Below are positions 23,139 to 64,000 of a stretch of DNA of 64,000 nucleotides, piece after piece. The stretch is taken from positions 84,045,035 to 84,109,034 of the forward strand of contig OZ024821.1 of the NCBI GenBank assembly GCA_964016985.1, read 5' to 3'. Each line of letters starts with the position of its first letter. The first letter of the stretch is position 1. The notes below the pieces were generated by a model, which was given only the letters and a program-made list of their open reading frames with translations, made no database searches and was not told where the DNA came from. A program made the translations under genes and the position numbers. The DNA comes from Anodontia alba. Taxonomy: Eukaryota > Mollusca > Bivalvia > Lucinida > Lucinidae.

Positions 23139-23395
23139 ATGACTGTGGACAATATGCTCCGTGGAGGTCAGGGGTACTTGTCTATAGTTGGCAGCCTTGA
23201 TCTTGTCTCCCTTCTTGAACAGTGGGGTGACGTTGGCTCTCTTCCAGTCTTCGGTACCTTGACTTTGATCATATGAACGTCATCTATATATGTGCCGTGC
23301 TAGGCATTCTTCGCTGGCAAAAATTATCTGTCTATTGATCGATCGACCGATACTGCCGTACGCTGTGGTGGGCATTCTTGGCAGGCGATAATTCT

Positions 23396-23582
23396 CTGTG
23401 TTGAGGTAGGAGTCAGAGTACTTAACCACACTTATACATTCTTTCGCCAGAAGTTGACAACTGCCTTTCTAGAATCAGCGAAAGGGAGACTTATCAAATA
23501 TTTCGTGATCAATCTCCGTGAAAGAATGATGCCAACCTCGCAACCTCCTGATTACCAGTCGGACGCGCATCCAACTGAGACA
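23396..23582 (-). mobile_element. Internally deleted SINE copy (first family)
   Basis: Reverse copy: tgtgttgagg tail, then the cattctttcgccag and caatctccgtgaaagaatg body, then a head lacking part of the B-box region. Several segments are deleted. Confidence 0.75.
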
Positions 23583-23638
23583 TGTATGTATGTATGTTGG
23601 TATGAGCGTTATTGGCTATCCATCTATTTATCTGCCTG

Positions 23639-23639
<1 letters not shown>

Positions 23640-23688
<49 letters not shown>
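23640..23688 (+). repeat. (CT)n microsatellite
   Basis: About 24 ct units. Confidence 0.92.
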
Positions 23689-23690
<2 letters not shown>

Positions 23691-24149
23691 CATTGAAGGG
23701 GATTCTTGTCAGGCTTCGTGTATGTCAGTCTAAGCAGATTAAAGAAGACCAGACTTGTTCAGTAGTGCAGACTGGAATTTGTTTATTCTAGTTTAAGCAG
23801 AAATAAAAGATTAATTACTTGGTAGGCGATGTTTATGTCCTAGTACAAACAGGAATTTAGCCAGATCCGGAATCTGGCTAGGCCAAATAGAAACTTTCAT
23901 TTGGACCTTCATCTCATCTTCCAGAAGGTTGTTTCCTCCCAAGTACTATCACAACTGAAAATATTATACATATCAATAAATGAGTCAGTGATCCTTAAAT
24001 TTGAAAATGAAAATGACATTTTAAATGTCACTGTTTTATCGACTCAATTTTTTGATAGCAACTAATTTTTAATTATTGAAAATGTTCTTGGCTCTAGATA
24101 TATATATATATAAGTGAACTCATTGAACCTAAATTGGCATGAAAGTATA

Positions 24150-24415
24150 CATTACGAAAACATGCCTTTTCAAATAGTCGGAAAAGTTAACCACCAAATA
24201 AATGTCAGATAAAAAATTCTGATATTTTTCATATTTCTGCTCAAAACATAGATTATGGGTACACGTTAGAACCGCGAGGCGGTTCTACCAAGTACCCACA
24301 ATCTATGTTTTTTTAGCAAAATAAGAAAAATAATGTTTACCCCTGTAAACCCCAGTTTTGCTATATAAAAGTGGGGCTTAAGGGGGTCAAATTATATAGG
24401 CATGTTTTCGTGATG
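24150..24415. mobile_element. Family A MITE
   Basis: From cattacgaaaacatgcc to catgttttcgtgatg; central stem gttagaaccgc/gcggttctacc. Confidence 0.78.
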
Positions 24416-25366
24416 ATTATGGGGAAAGAGTACAGTCTAATAGCTTATATCCTGGTCAGTAGTGAGAAAATTATTTAAGATAGATAAAAAATTCCTATTG
24501 GCCTAGCCAGATTCCAGATCTAGGTAAATTACTATTTTGGATCTCGACAGTTATATTTTATTTATACATGCAGAGTACATAGATACATGAAATATTTTGA
24601 AAGACCGGTATGGCTCCTATACCTTTAGCCAAGTGTTGAGTCGCCGACAAACTGTCTCTTAAGTCCATCAAGGTGGGATTTAATAGAAACATATTTTCAG
24701 GCAGACTTGTGAGGGAGACAGCCATCTCACCCAAAACTCATCATTGAAAGCAACTGCTAATACACCTCATTCACCTCTGAGAGACACAATATTTAAACCC
24801 AAATTTTTTTTATCTTTTTCAAGTTGAATTTTCGCGATAACTTTGTAAAAAATATATTTTAAAGAAAGCTTCTTGGATAAAAGTTGTAGAGGAAGGCAGT
24901 CGCCGAAATCTCAGAGGTTTTAGCTTTGTGACATTCATAGGTCCGTGGAATCTTTTAAAGAAGTCGGTGCCAATCTTCCTCTAGAATTTTTATCTTCGAT
25001 AGTTTTTAGTAAAAGAAACTTACATTTAAAAAGTAGTTACCCTAAAATTCAATTTTAAAAGGATAAAATATCGAGTTTTCTTTTAAATACTTATATGCTT
25101 GACCGGATGCAAGCAACAACAGAAACCTACGTTTTGAGATATGTGAGAACTTCGGCGAAGTCCCGGATCAGCTAATGCAATCGCATGACTCAATCGCACA
25201 GGCCGACCCAATACCTCCCAGATCATCAGATAACTACATGTTGAGTTAAATAAACCTGCAAACAGCGAAATCTAAATTAGGTCTACGTATTTGTACAGCC
25301 TGGGTTTAGCCTGATCTGATCATCCAACGACAACAATGAAAACTGCCCATAGAGTCAGTGCACCTT
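24416..25366. other. No gene seen
   Basis: AT-rich unique-looking sequence without coding character. Confidence 0.55.
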
Positions 25367-25473
25367 CCCAGTCAGCATTCTACGTAAATCTATATCGGGC
25401 CGTCATCGGCCCGTCAGGGTAGCTGACGGGCCGATGACGGCCCGATGTAGATTTACGTAGAATGCTAGCTGGG
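25367..25473. mobile_element. Family F long hairpin
   Basis: A 107-bp foldback: cccagtcagcattctacgta...cccgtcagggtagctgacggg...tacgtagaatgctagctggg. The arms pair almost perfectly, and their differences from the copy at 26708 are mirrored. Confidence 0.8.
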
Positions 25474-25836
25474 TTGTTTCGCTCAGTTTATTCTGTATTT
25501 TAGGATGTTTTAACTGAACATAACCAACAACTAACTGTTTACTTTTAAGCATATACTTATAAATGCATTTACATATTCCATACCTGTGTCGTCGAAGGGA
25601 GTCGGCCTTTTCATGTTTTACTTGCTGGTTTGAGGGCAAGATGTACCTCGTGTCGCACCCCGGGTAGTCTGCTGAAAGCGATAATTCGCGTAATCGATGA
25701 ACACGCATATATGAATTACACTATATTTCACTTACAGCACACATTTAAAGGTTTAAAAGATCAAAAGACTTTATTAAGTATTGACAGTCGTATATAAAAA
25801 AAAAAATAAATAAAAAAAAAAAATAAATTAACAGGT

Positions 25837-26182
25837 GGTTTGTGCGTGAAACGATTTCTCCCTTAATGCACCTATAAATATCCACCCCTACCCCCCTACC
25901 CCAACTCCCACAAAGAGGAGGTGGTGGCAGGATTATCCACTGGAATTAGACAATTTTGAAAAATAAATGTCTGATACTTCGCACTGAAGTCTAATTTTGT
26001 GTCTAAAGTCCCTGAGTGGCTTCAGACTTTTTTCATGTTACTTTCCTGAACATTCCAGCTCAGGTTTCAGTGGTCTTTTGATTTCCCGAGGACAGTGATG
26101 TTTTTGCTATCAAATTCCCAGGCTATACCCTACTCTGGGGGAGGGGTGGGGGACATTGATAGGTGCATAAACCCGGCAAACC
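25837..26182. mobile_element. MITE-like inverted-repeat element
   Basis: The left arm ggtttgtgcgtg...aatgcacctataaatatccacccctacccc is mirrored by ggggtgggggacattgataggtgcat...ggcaaacc at the right. About 345 bp, non-coding. Confidence 0.6.
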
Positions 26183-26441
26183 ATGATGATGATATTGTGA
26201 CAAACTGGCCATTTATGTATATAATATTTCCTATCTTTAAGAAACGTCCCTATAATCGGTTTAGTCTAGCATGAGGCAATACACAGGTTGTGCCAAGCCC
26301 AGCAACCAGTTTCTGTTCAGTTTTATTATGTCTCAAGTACTCTACAAAAGAGCCAACTAGATGAAGTCACATGATAATTCCAGATAATAGGTACACGTCA
26401 ACAAAACTGATCAGTTTAGGATTGTGTCTTTTATGGCTTTG

Positions 26442-26467
26442 CCCCCCCCCCCCCCCCCCGCCCCCCC
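26442..26467 (+). repeat. C-run
   Basis: Poly-C with one G. Confidence 0.9.
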
Positions 26468-26707
26468 TTGCACTGAAGGAATAAACTGAAACAACAACAA
26501 CAACTGGTCAGCTGGGTTTGGCCTGTTATTTGTGTTCGTACATTGGGACCCCTGCACAAGTAAAAAAAAAAAAAAAAAAAAAAAAAACAACGAGTCAGTT
26601 CTCACCCGGTTTTCAAAGAGGGATGATCAAGAAGTAAATTCAGTAGGGTATCTAAAGTGTCGTAGACGTGCCTGAAATATTGGCTTTCCTACTCTGCAGA
26701 CAAATAT

Positions 26708-26814
26708 CCCAGTAAGCATTCTTAATAAATCTATAGCGGGCCGTTATCGGCCCGTCAGGGTAGCTGACGGGCCGATAACGGTCCGCTATAGATTTATAAA
26801 GAATGCTAGCTGGG
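26708..26814. mobile_element. Family F long hairpin
   Basis: A 107-bp foldback cccagtaagcattctta...ccgttatcggcccgtcaggg...tataaagaatgctagctggg; one arm mismatch (cggtccgc). Confidence 0.8.
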
Positions 26815-27322
26815 ATACATGTACACAAATAAGTTTCTTTCCTAATTTAATATATAATATAAATTATAAGGATGAAAGAGCATTTCAAGCTTTTTAATTT
26901 GGTATAAAAAAAATCATAGAAAAAACGTTAGTAAGAAGTTTCTTCCATCTGAGCCCATAGAATTCTTCCTTTCAATCCTAAATTTCTTAAAGAATTTTAT
27001 TCAAATTACGCAAATTACGCGAATCTTTGATTTTTGGACCTAAAAAATATACATAAATTAGCATTTGCGAATTTATAATAACGTATAAGCGGGAAAGGTA
27101 GTACTCCATTGATTACAATGATGTAATTTATTCACATATAGCTAAACGGGGTTTCTTCCATATACGCCTAATTTTGCTTACTTTTAATCCGAAAGTCGAA
27201 CTATTAGTATGGCCGAAAATTTTCTAAGTTCTGTATATAATTCATTAAGACATTCTAAGCACGCGATCATATACTTGACACTAGCAGCTGACGTCAATTT
27301 CATACGAAATTTATTTATTTGT

Positions 27323-27353
<31 letters not shown>

Positions 27354-27742
27354 TTACCCACATCACGTGATTTTCAACAATGTGATTATTGTAGACACAG
27401 ATCAGCTTTCCAATCTACATGGTATAGTTGGAGACCCTACTGGTCGCTCTATACATTGATTGGCTTGGTTATAATTAGACTGCGCGTATTGGCATATCCG
27501 ATCCTTTGCTGGTCGCCATTGCCACTTTGTTGGAAGTCAGTTGCTGTGACTATTATTTATTCACATTATTGATGAAATATATATTCGATCTCTTACAAAT
27601 TGATTTCATTTTTATCATAAGAAAATAGGAAAGAAGTTCAGACGAAGTGAGTGAGCGAGTGAGTGAGTTTATCGGCGGATATAAAGTTGACCAGTAAGTT
27701 CAAACGATGTTCAACTTTTAATTACTGTTCGTTCGTCTGTCA
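26815..27742. other. No certain gene; possible 5' non-coding exon
   Basis: Mostly AT-rich. A donor-like aagttcagacgaa|gtgagt at about 27647 could end an untranslated first exon of the SEA gene, but nothing else supports it. Confidence 0.25.
27309..27354 (+). repeat. (TTTA)n microsatellite
   Basis: About eleven units of ttta. Confidence 0.9.
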
Positions 27743-28400
27743 TTACTGACAATGACCAATCCTAATCAACTGTGTGATGTGATTATTTGTGTGTTCTAAG
27801 ATGGCTGATGAACCAATCTTAGCCCTAAACTGCCTGTTGCGGATAGAACAAGGGGGGTCTGAGGAAGAAAGCTCTGTTGGTGATGCCTTAGCTCTGGCTT
27901 TCCGCTGTTCACGTTTCTGCTCGGCTTCGCTGATTCTTTTTGCTTCGTATTCACCAGCTCCCCTTTTTATGAGGCCTCGCCACTTTGTAAGATCCTGTGC
28001 AATCTGTTCCCATGACTCTGTTGGTATGTTGAAGTCTTTAAGGGAAGCTTTGAGGGTGTTCTTGCATCGCTTCTTCTGACCACCATTGGAGCGTTTTCCT
28101 ACTTGAAGTTCTCCATAGAGGATTTTCTTTGGCGAACGTTCATCAGGCATTCTGGTAACATGGCCTGTCTATCTTAACTGTGCCAATTTCAGAAGAGTAT
28201 GTACACTCTGCATCCCTGCCCTTTTCAGGACTTCTATGTCTGGAATCCTGTCTTGCCACTTGATCTTTAGAAGTTTTCTAAGACAGCTTGTATGGAAGTG
28301 GTTCAGTCTTTTGGCATGCCGTCGATAAACTGTCCAAGTTTCGCATGCGTATAATAGTGTTGGCAGCACTTTAATTACTATACAGCTTTACTGTACAGCT
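27743..28400 (-). pseudogene. 3' end of a LINE (RT C-terminal domain), inactivated
   Basis: On the minus strand 28369-28169 reads VLPTLLYACETWTVYRRHAK and RLNHFHTSCLRKLLKIKWQD, the familiar C-terminal segment of endonuclease/reverse-transcriptase LINEs. After QLR a TAG replaces the expected Trp codon, then TGHVTRMPDERSPKKILYGE and ESWEQIAQDLTKWR continue in the same frame. The tail CSIRNRQFRAKIG resembles the terminal zinc-finger-like CS.C.R.F.ARIGL..H motif with a Cys changed to Arg. Upstream of VLPTLLY (28370-28400) the frame has another stop. The plus-strand ORF across 27789-28079 is only its antisense shadow. Confidence 0.85.
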
Positions 28401-28671
28401 ATTTAAACAAACAAAGTAAAAGGTGGTCAAAAATATGTTTTGATTGGAATTAGAGTAAATTGTTACATAAACAATCTTTATCACTTAATCGTACAGGTAG
28501 CCAATAACAGTACTAAGGGAAACAAATTCATTTTGGTCAATGGCTTAATTTACAGATAGTACATGAGTTGTCGATCTGACACGGCAACGAGTTTTCGGCG
28601 AAATGTTGCAGTTAAAATAATTTATACATTGTATATATGCAACTGTATTTATTGTATATTTACTTTAGTTT

Positions 28672-29241
28672 TTAGCTCAGCTGTTTTCGAAGAAAACGAC
28701 GAGGTAGTGTCATAGCTCTGGCGTCGTCTGCGTCTGCGTCGTCGTCGTCGTGCAAAAACTTGGACATTTTGTAATATCTCTGTAATTACTGAAGATATTT
28801 ACTTGAAACTCGGACTAGTTGTTCATTATGAAAAGGGGAACTCATACCAATAGGGGAGGTAACCCTCAAAATATTTTTGGCACAGTTATGCCCCTTTTTC
28901 GACTTAGAATTTTTGTTGAAAAATGGTTTCACTGCGATTTCTTAAGAACTGATGAATGAATTCTGATCATGTTTGATATTTAGCATAATTGGGACGGTCT
29001 CCATTGCAGAAAGGAATTCTGTAACCTTGACCTATTTTTCAAGGTCACCACGGAACTTTGATCATTCAGAAAATGGATTTCACTACTATATCTCCAGAAC
29101 CACTGGATAGATTCTGGTCATGTTTGGTATTTAGCATAATTAGGAGGGTCTCCATTGCAGAAAGGAATTTGGTGATCTTGACCTAATTTTTAAGGTCAAA
29201 CTACAGCCGAGCGTTGGCACCCGCATGCGGTGCTCTTGTTT
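28672..29241. mobile_element. Shorter relative of the 6.1-kb element
   Basis: Starts ttagctcagctgttttcg with a gtcgtctgcgtctgcgtc run and ends gtgctcttgtttc, the same layout as 6092-7925. The phrase gtttgatatttagcataattgg...ggtctccattgcagaaagg occurs twice (about 28970 and 29125), a ~155-bp internal tandem. Confidence 0.6.
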
Positions 29242-29628
29242 CATAATTCTGGTGCAGGTAGCTGTCTTAAATTGGGAATAATCATTGTCTGAGCAGATAT
29301 TTAGATCAGTCCAAATTGGGAATAACGTTTTCAAGTGATATGCACTTGTCAGTGAACCAGACTGAGCGCTCACACTTACTCCAAACTTTAAATTGACCGC
29401 TAGTCTTCACTATACTCACTATACGGCAGTCTGTCCTCATTTTGAAATTCAGACATTTTTATATATGACGATATTCTAATGAGATGTTGGCAGTATTGAA
29501 ATGAAAACGAGGCTACATGTTTGCAAGCCCAATACAACAACACCAGTTTATTTCATTCATTCCTAGATAAACTAAATCACGTCGGAATTAGGAATCATTT
29601 TGCATTATCCTTGCATTATACCGACTCT

Positions 29629-29633
29629 ACACA

Positions 29634-29673
<40 letters not shown>
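29629..29673 (+). repeat. (CA)n microsatellite
   Basis: About 21 ca units. Confidence 0.92.
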
Positions 29674-29676
<3 letters not shown>

Positions 29677-29869
29677 CCTGATCAGTCTGCGCACAAGTTT
29701 TTCCATATGTGCTTGCTTAACGCGGGTTTAACTGTACAGTCAAACCTGTGTTAAGCAAGCACATAAGGGAAAAGCAAAAGGTGGCCTGCTTAAAACAGTT
29801 GTTTGCTTAATACAGGCCACTTTGCATTTACAATGTACTTGATTTTAAGGGATCTGAAAAATGTACTTC

Positions 29870-30082
29870 CTAACCCATTGTAGTCTGGAGACCCCTAAAA
29901 GGGAAACTGGTAAATCAGACGCCACAGATCGCGGCGTCTGATTAGGGTCTCCATTGTTTGCAAATAGTTCAAACATTTTTCTTCAGGGATATCTAAATCA
30001 CATAGCCTGACATACCTCAAACTGAAATTAGAATCTTCCAATATATAGTGTGGGGGAGTTTATTCAGTCTACAATTGGTTAA
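29870..30082. mobile_element. TTAA-type MITE, acccattgtagtctgg subfamily
   Basis: CTAAcccattgtagtctggag at the left and ttcagtctacaattggTTAA at the right, core cagacgccacagatcgcggcgtctg. It lies 66 bases upstream of exon 1. Confidence 0.75.
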
Positions 30083-30148
30083 TAGAAGTGATTACTAAAT
30101 ACATGTGGTCTTTCAGACAGGTTTGATTGATAATATTTTATGTTTTAG

Positions 30149-59955
<29,807 letters not shown>

Positions 59956-60232
59956 GTATGTGTATGACCTAACCTGCAGAAATTTTTCCTATATTGTTTT
60001 AAAAGTATTTTTTTTTGTATTTATTTTCAGAGAAGAAAGGCAAACAATTCACATGAATATCAAGCCTTATTGTCTCAAAAAATCCTAAATTGATTAATTA
60101 TTATATTGTTCAGTTTATTGCAGACAACATTCTAAAATTGATATGGTTATTTTTCAAAGAAAATAAGACGACCTTTCATGTGAATTGTCAGTTAGGCAGA
60201 CAATGCTCATGAAATGTCAGGCATTATTTGGG

Positions 60233-60266
60233 TCCCCCCCCAACCCCCCCTCCCCCCCCCTCCCCA

Positions 60267-60304
<38 letters not shown>
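60233..60304 (+). repeat. C-rich tract and (AC)n
   Basis: ccccccccaacccccc type sequence then about 19 ac units. Confidence 0.9.
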
Positions 60305-60305
<1 letters not shown>

Positions 60306-60389
60306 ACAGGGATTTGGGGACATATTGTTTTTGGGATAGATCCTATTGGCATCAGTGTTAGCATCGGCGTCAGTGTAAAACTTCTTGTC

Positions 60390-61975
60390 CACTCTGTAAC
60401 ACAAATACTTTTTTGGAATATTTTAATGATACTCTGTAGAAATGTAGAACAGTCCCGTAAAAGAATGCCAAGTCTGCCTTTCTTACTTTTGGAGTTATCT
60501 TCTTTTATTTTGTTAGAAAAAGATTTTGTGTCTGCTCTGTAACTCAAATACCCTTCTGAACATTTTGATGGTACTTGGTAGAAATGTAGCACAGAGCTAG
60601 ACAATATTGGGTACAAAATTGACAACTCTGCCTTTTTTACTTTTTGCATTATCTCCCTTTGTTATATTGGACATTATCATGTATTGATTTCGTGTCCACT
60701 CTGTAACTCAAATACCCTTTGGAATATTTTTATGATACTAAGAAGAAATGTTGAACAGGACAAGATGACTTTGGTGTACAAGAATTACAAATTTACCTTT
60801 CTTTCGTTTGGCATTATCCCCCTTTGTTATATTTGACTGATTATGCATGTATTTACATGTACGCTCCATAACTCTAATATCCTTTGATATATTTTTATGA
60901 TAATTGTAGAAATGTTGGACAGGCAAGAAGACCTGTCATATACAAGAATAACAACTCTGGCTTTCTTACTTTTAGTGTTATCTCCCTTTGTTTTGTTATT
61001 GAAATTGATTTCGTCTCGGCTCTGAAACACAAATAACATTCTGAATATTTTGATGGCATTTGATAGGAATGTAGAACAGGACAAGACAACATTTCATGAA
61101 CATGAATGAAAACTCTGGCTTTCTTACTTTTGGGGTTATCTCCCTTTGTTATATTTGACTGTGACTATACATTGATTTGGTGTCCTCTCTGTAAGTCAAA
61201 TACCCTTTAGAATGTTTGTATGATATTTTGTAGAAGTGTAGAACACGAGATGACATGTCATGTACAAGAAGGACAACTCTACCTTTCTTACTTTTGGAGT
61301 TATCTCCCTTTGTTTTGTTTGAAATAGATTTGTGACTGCTCTGTAACATGAATACACTTCGGAATATTTTTATGGTACTTAGTAGACATGTAGAACAAGA
61401 CTAGAGGACATGTCACATACTAGAATGACAAATCTGCCTTTCTCACTTTTGGTATTATCTCCTTTTGTTATAATTGACTGTGATTATGTTTTAATTTTGG
61501 CTGCTCTGTAAATTAAATACCCTTTGGAATATTTTTATAATACTTGGTAGAAATGTAGAACAGGACAACACACATGGCATACAAGAATAACAACTCTGCC
61601 TTTCTTACTTTTGGCATTATCTCCCTTTGTTATATTTGACAGTGAATATGCATTGATTTTTGTGCAAACTCTGTAAGTCAAATATCCTTTGGAATATTGC
61701 TATGATACTTGGTAGAAATGAATAACAGGACAAGGCGACGTGTTTCATACAAGAATGACAACTCTGGCTTTTTCTTTTTTGGATTTATCTACCCTTCTTG
61801 TGTTTGAATTTGATTTCATGTCTGCTCTGCAACACAAATACCCTTCGGAATATTTTGATGATACTTGGTAGAAATATAGAACAGGACAAGACGATGGTTT
61901 GCATACAAGAATGACAACTCTGGCTTTCTTATCTCTCCTACTTGTGTTTTGATTTGATTACATGTCCTCTCTCAG
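60390..61975 (+). repeat. ~160-bp tandem array
   Basis: The landmark ctctgtaac.caaatac recurs at about 60392, 60536, 60701, 60862, 61021, 61186, 61340, 61503, 61669 and 61825. Each unit also carries ttggtagaaatgtagaacag, aagaatgacaactctgcc and ttatctccctttgttat. About ten units. No gene seen. Confidence 0.85.
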
Positions 61976-62084
61976 TGGGGTGTGGGGGATTTTTTTTTCT
62001 AAAAAACCTTTTCTTCTAGTTTTGTCTGAAAAATAAAAAGAAAAGTATTTCAAAATGTCATCAGTTGTAATTGTGATAAGCTTT

Positions 62085-64000
62085 TTTAAGGGTTTGACTT
62101 CTCACCAAGTACTAAAATAGACTTTCTGACATATTGCCAAGTGCTACGTAAAATGGGCATTTTAACATTACTAAGAACTGAAATGAACATTTTGACATAT
62201 ACTAAAATGGACATTCTGACCTATCACTAAGTACTTAAAAAGAGAAGGGACACATTTTGACATGTCACCAAGAACTTAACTGGACAATTTTACATATCAC
62301 TAAGTACAACTGTATTAAAATAGAGGTTTTAACATGTTACTAAGTAAAACTATATGGACATTTTTACATATCACCAAATGTTTAAATGGACATTTTGACA
62401 TATTTTACCAAGTACAAATGCATTAAAATGGACGTTTTGGCATATTATTAAGTAAAAAATGGCTATTTTGACATATCACCAAGTGTTAAAATGGACATTT
62501 TGACATTAACATATCACTAAGTACAAATGTACTAAAATGGATGTTTGACATATTACTAAGCAAAAAAATGGACACATTTTGTCATATCACCAAGAACTAA
62601 ATTGGATATTTTGACATATCATTAAATACAACTGTACTGTAATAGTGGTTTTAACATATTACATAGTAAAGCAATATAGACATTTTGCCATATCACCAAG
62701 AACTAAAATGGATATTTTGACATATTACAAAGTACTAAAATGGACATTTGTGTATATTGCAAAGAACTAAAATGGACATTTTGACATATCACAAAGTACT
62801 AAAATGGACATTTTGACATATTACCAAGTACAAAGGTACTGAAAGGGACTTTTTGACATATTACAAGGAACTTAAATGGACATTTTGACTTATCACTATG
62901 AACTGAAATAGACATGTTTATATATTACCAAGAACTAAAATGGATATTTTGAGATGTACTAAAATAGACATTTTGACTCACCAAGTAGGCGGATGGGCGG
63001 GCGGGTGGGCTGGTGGGCAGGCGTCTGGCATCTGGCATCGTCTGAGGTTTACTTTTTGGTTTATCTTTTGAAAACCCCATCCATAATGCCGTTAGGCATT
63101 TTTCTTTTTTTTTTTTTTTTTGTATATTACCAAGTGCGTAAATGAGCATTTTGAGATACCACTAAGTACTATAATGGTCATTTTGACATATCACCAAGTG
63201 CTAAAATGGACATTTTAACATACCATTAAGTCACCACTTACTAAAATGGACATTTTGACATAACACTAAGTGCTACAAAAGTCATTTTGACATGTCATCA
63301 AGTGCTCAAATGGACATTTTGACATATCACCAAGTACTTAATTGGTCATTTAGACATATAACATATATAGACTGTACATTTTGGCATACCACCAAATGCT
63401 AAAATGGACAGTTTGACTTATCACCATTGTGCTAAAATGGACATTTTGACATATCACCAAGTACTAAAATTGACATTTTGACATATCACCAAGTTCTAAA
63501 ATGGACATTTAAAGTACTAAAATGAATATACTAAAATGGACATTTTGACATAAAAGTCAAAAAGTATTGCCTTTGGAAACACAGAACACACAAAATCACG
63601 AAAATCAGAGGCTTGGTGATTGATTCTCTGTATGCAACCTTGTAGTTTGCGAGGCTGCATACGACCCTAGCGCTAGCTAAAGCGGTATTCTATTTTAAAA
63701 AAACAGGATGGGCTCAATGATTGCAAAGGAAATAAAATATAACCTGCACTATGATGATGTATGGGGAGACTTGTCACCAAGTGCTAAAATGAAGATTTTG
63801 ACATCTAGCTAAGTCTAAAATGTACATTTAGTCATTTCAGCAGCTGCAAAAATGTACATTTTGACATACCACCAAGTTGTGAAATGGATATTTTTACATA
63901 TCACCAGGTGCTAAAATGGATATTTTGACATTTCACTTGGTACTAAAAGATAGGACTAAAAAATAATTTAGATATCACTTGATACTAAAATGAATTTTTT
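62085..64000 (+). repeat. ~32-bp minisatellite reaching the window end
   Basis: Units around actaaaatggacattttgac and atatcaccaagt repeat several dozen times with much variation, interrupted at about 62985-63120 (G-rich then T-run) and 63555-63770 (unique sequence). It continues past base 64000. Confidence 0.85.

Larger units (their letters stand above)
21485..23262 (-). pseudogene. Broken jockey/CR1-type non-LTR retrotransposon, reverse transcriptase part
   Basis: Read on the minus strand from 23262 downward, the translation contains RT hallmarks: FKKGDKIKAANYR, the QHDFRKK block, motif A LLDFSKAFDKVPHRRL, motif B SGVPQGTVLGP, and motif C as LFAND instead of FADD. After motif C it keeps RPQLEYSAT (about 22050-22080) and the C-terminal VYKMVNSLFKIPA.QY (about 21560-21615). 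The copy is dead: stop codons interrupt it (after RKKKRSYET, before HIDAILLDF, and just before motif C), a base seems missing in KVPEDW, and the frame shifts around DYGVGDYG/IQSFF. Two younger elements are inserted (21719-21997 and 22952-23138). The 5' ORF and the endonuclease are absent, as expected of 5'-truncated LINE copies. Confidence 0.85.

Noticed and set aside
27789..28079. A 96-codon plus-strand frame
   Set aside because: It is antisense to the LINE C-terminal domain, which explains its openness.
60224..61349. Several minus-strand frames of 60-140 codons
   Set aside because: They arise from the ~160-bp tandem array and the C-rich/(AC)n tract and share no coding signature.

Overview
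The window looks like nuclear DNA of a metazoan, most probably a bivalve mollusc (a heterodont is my guess). The reasons are short exons with GT..AG junctions in long introns, tRNA-headed SINEs with target-site duplications, broken non-LTR retrotransposons, and a very high density of small palindromic DNA elements. I see no bacterial operons, rRNA genes, CRISPR array or complete autonomous transposon. Most open reading frames longer than 60 codons lie inside repeats and are chance frames. Layout: 0-30 kb is intergenic or distal sequence made almost wholly of repeats. It holds palindromic MITEs, SINEs, a 1.8-kb element with internal tandem repeats (6.1-7.9 kb), a duplicated array rich in the palindrome AGATATCT (17.8-19.06 kb), a broken jockey/CR1-type reverse transcriptase on the minus strand (21.5-23.3 kb) and the 3' end of a second LINE on the minus strand (27.7-28.4 kb). 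From 30.1 to 60 kb runs the only convincing host gene, on the plus strand. Eight exons (30149-30398, 36907-37026, 37852-37908, 40604-40710, 43057-43124, 45091-45157, 47639-47759, 59818-59955) join in one frame with matching phases at every junction. They encode about 309 residues of a single-pass, probably type II membrane protein: a Tyr/Gly-rich cytoplasmic tail, a transmembrane anchor, a short Thr/Pro stalk, a SEA domain and the first Cys-rich EB/EGF-like module. The 5' end may be incomplete and the 3' end lies beyond this window. The introns are packed with nested elements: a 2.2-kb long-terminal-inverted-repeat element, a hAT-like element inside a SINE, TTAA-flanked (piggyBac-type) palindromic MITEs, a 43-bp minisatellite present in both orientations, and a 23-bp minisatellite. 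From 60.3 kb to the end, presumably the next intron, lie a ~160-bp tandem array and a ~32-bp minisatellite that runs off the window edge. The most distinctive pattern is the abundance of near-perfect hairpins. Several TTAA-flanked families share a palindromic core beginning CAAACAGTGTAGA. The centre of the stem differs from copy to copy yet stays self-complementary, and in another family the differences between copies are mirrored on both arms. All identifications rest on reading by eye; no database search or alignment program was run.
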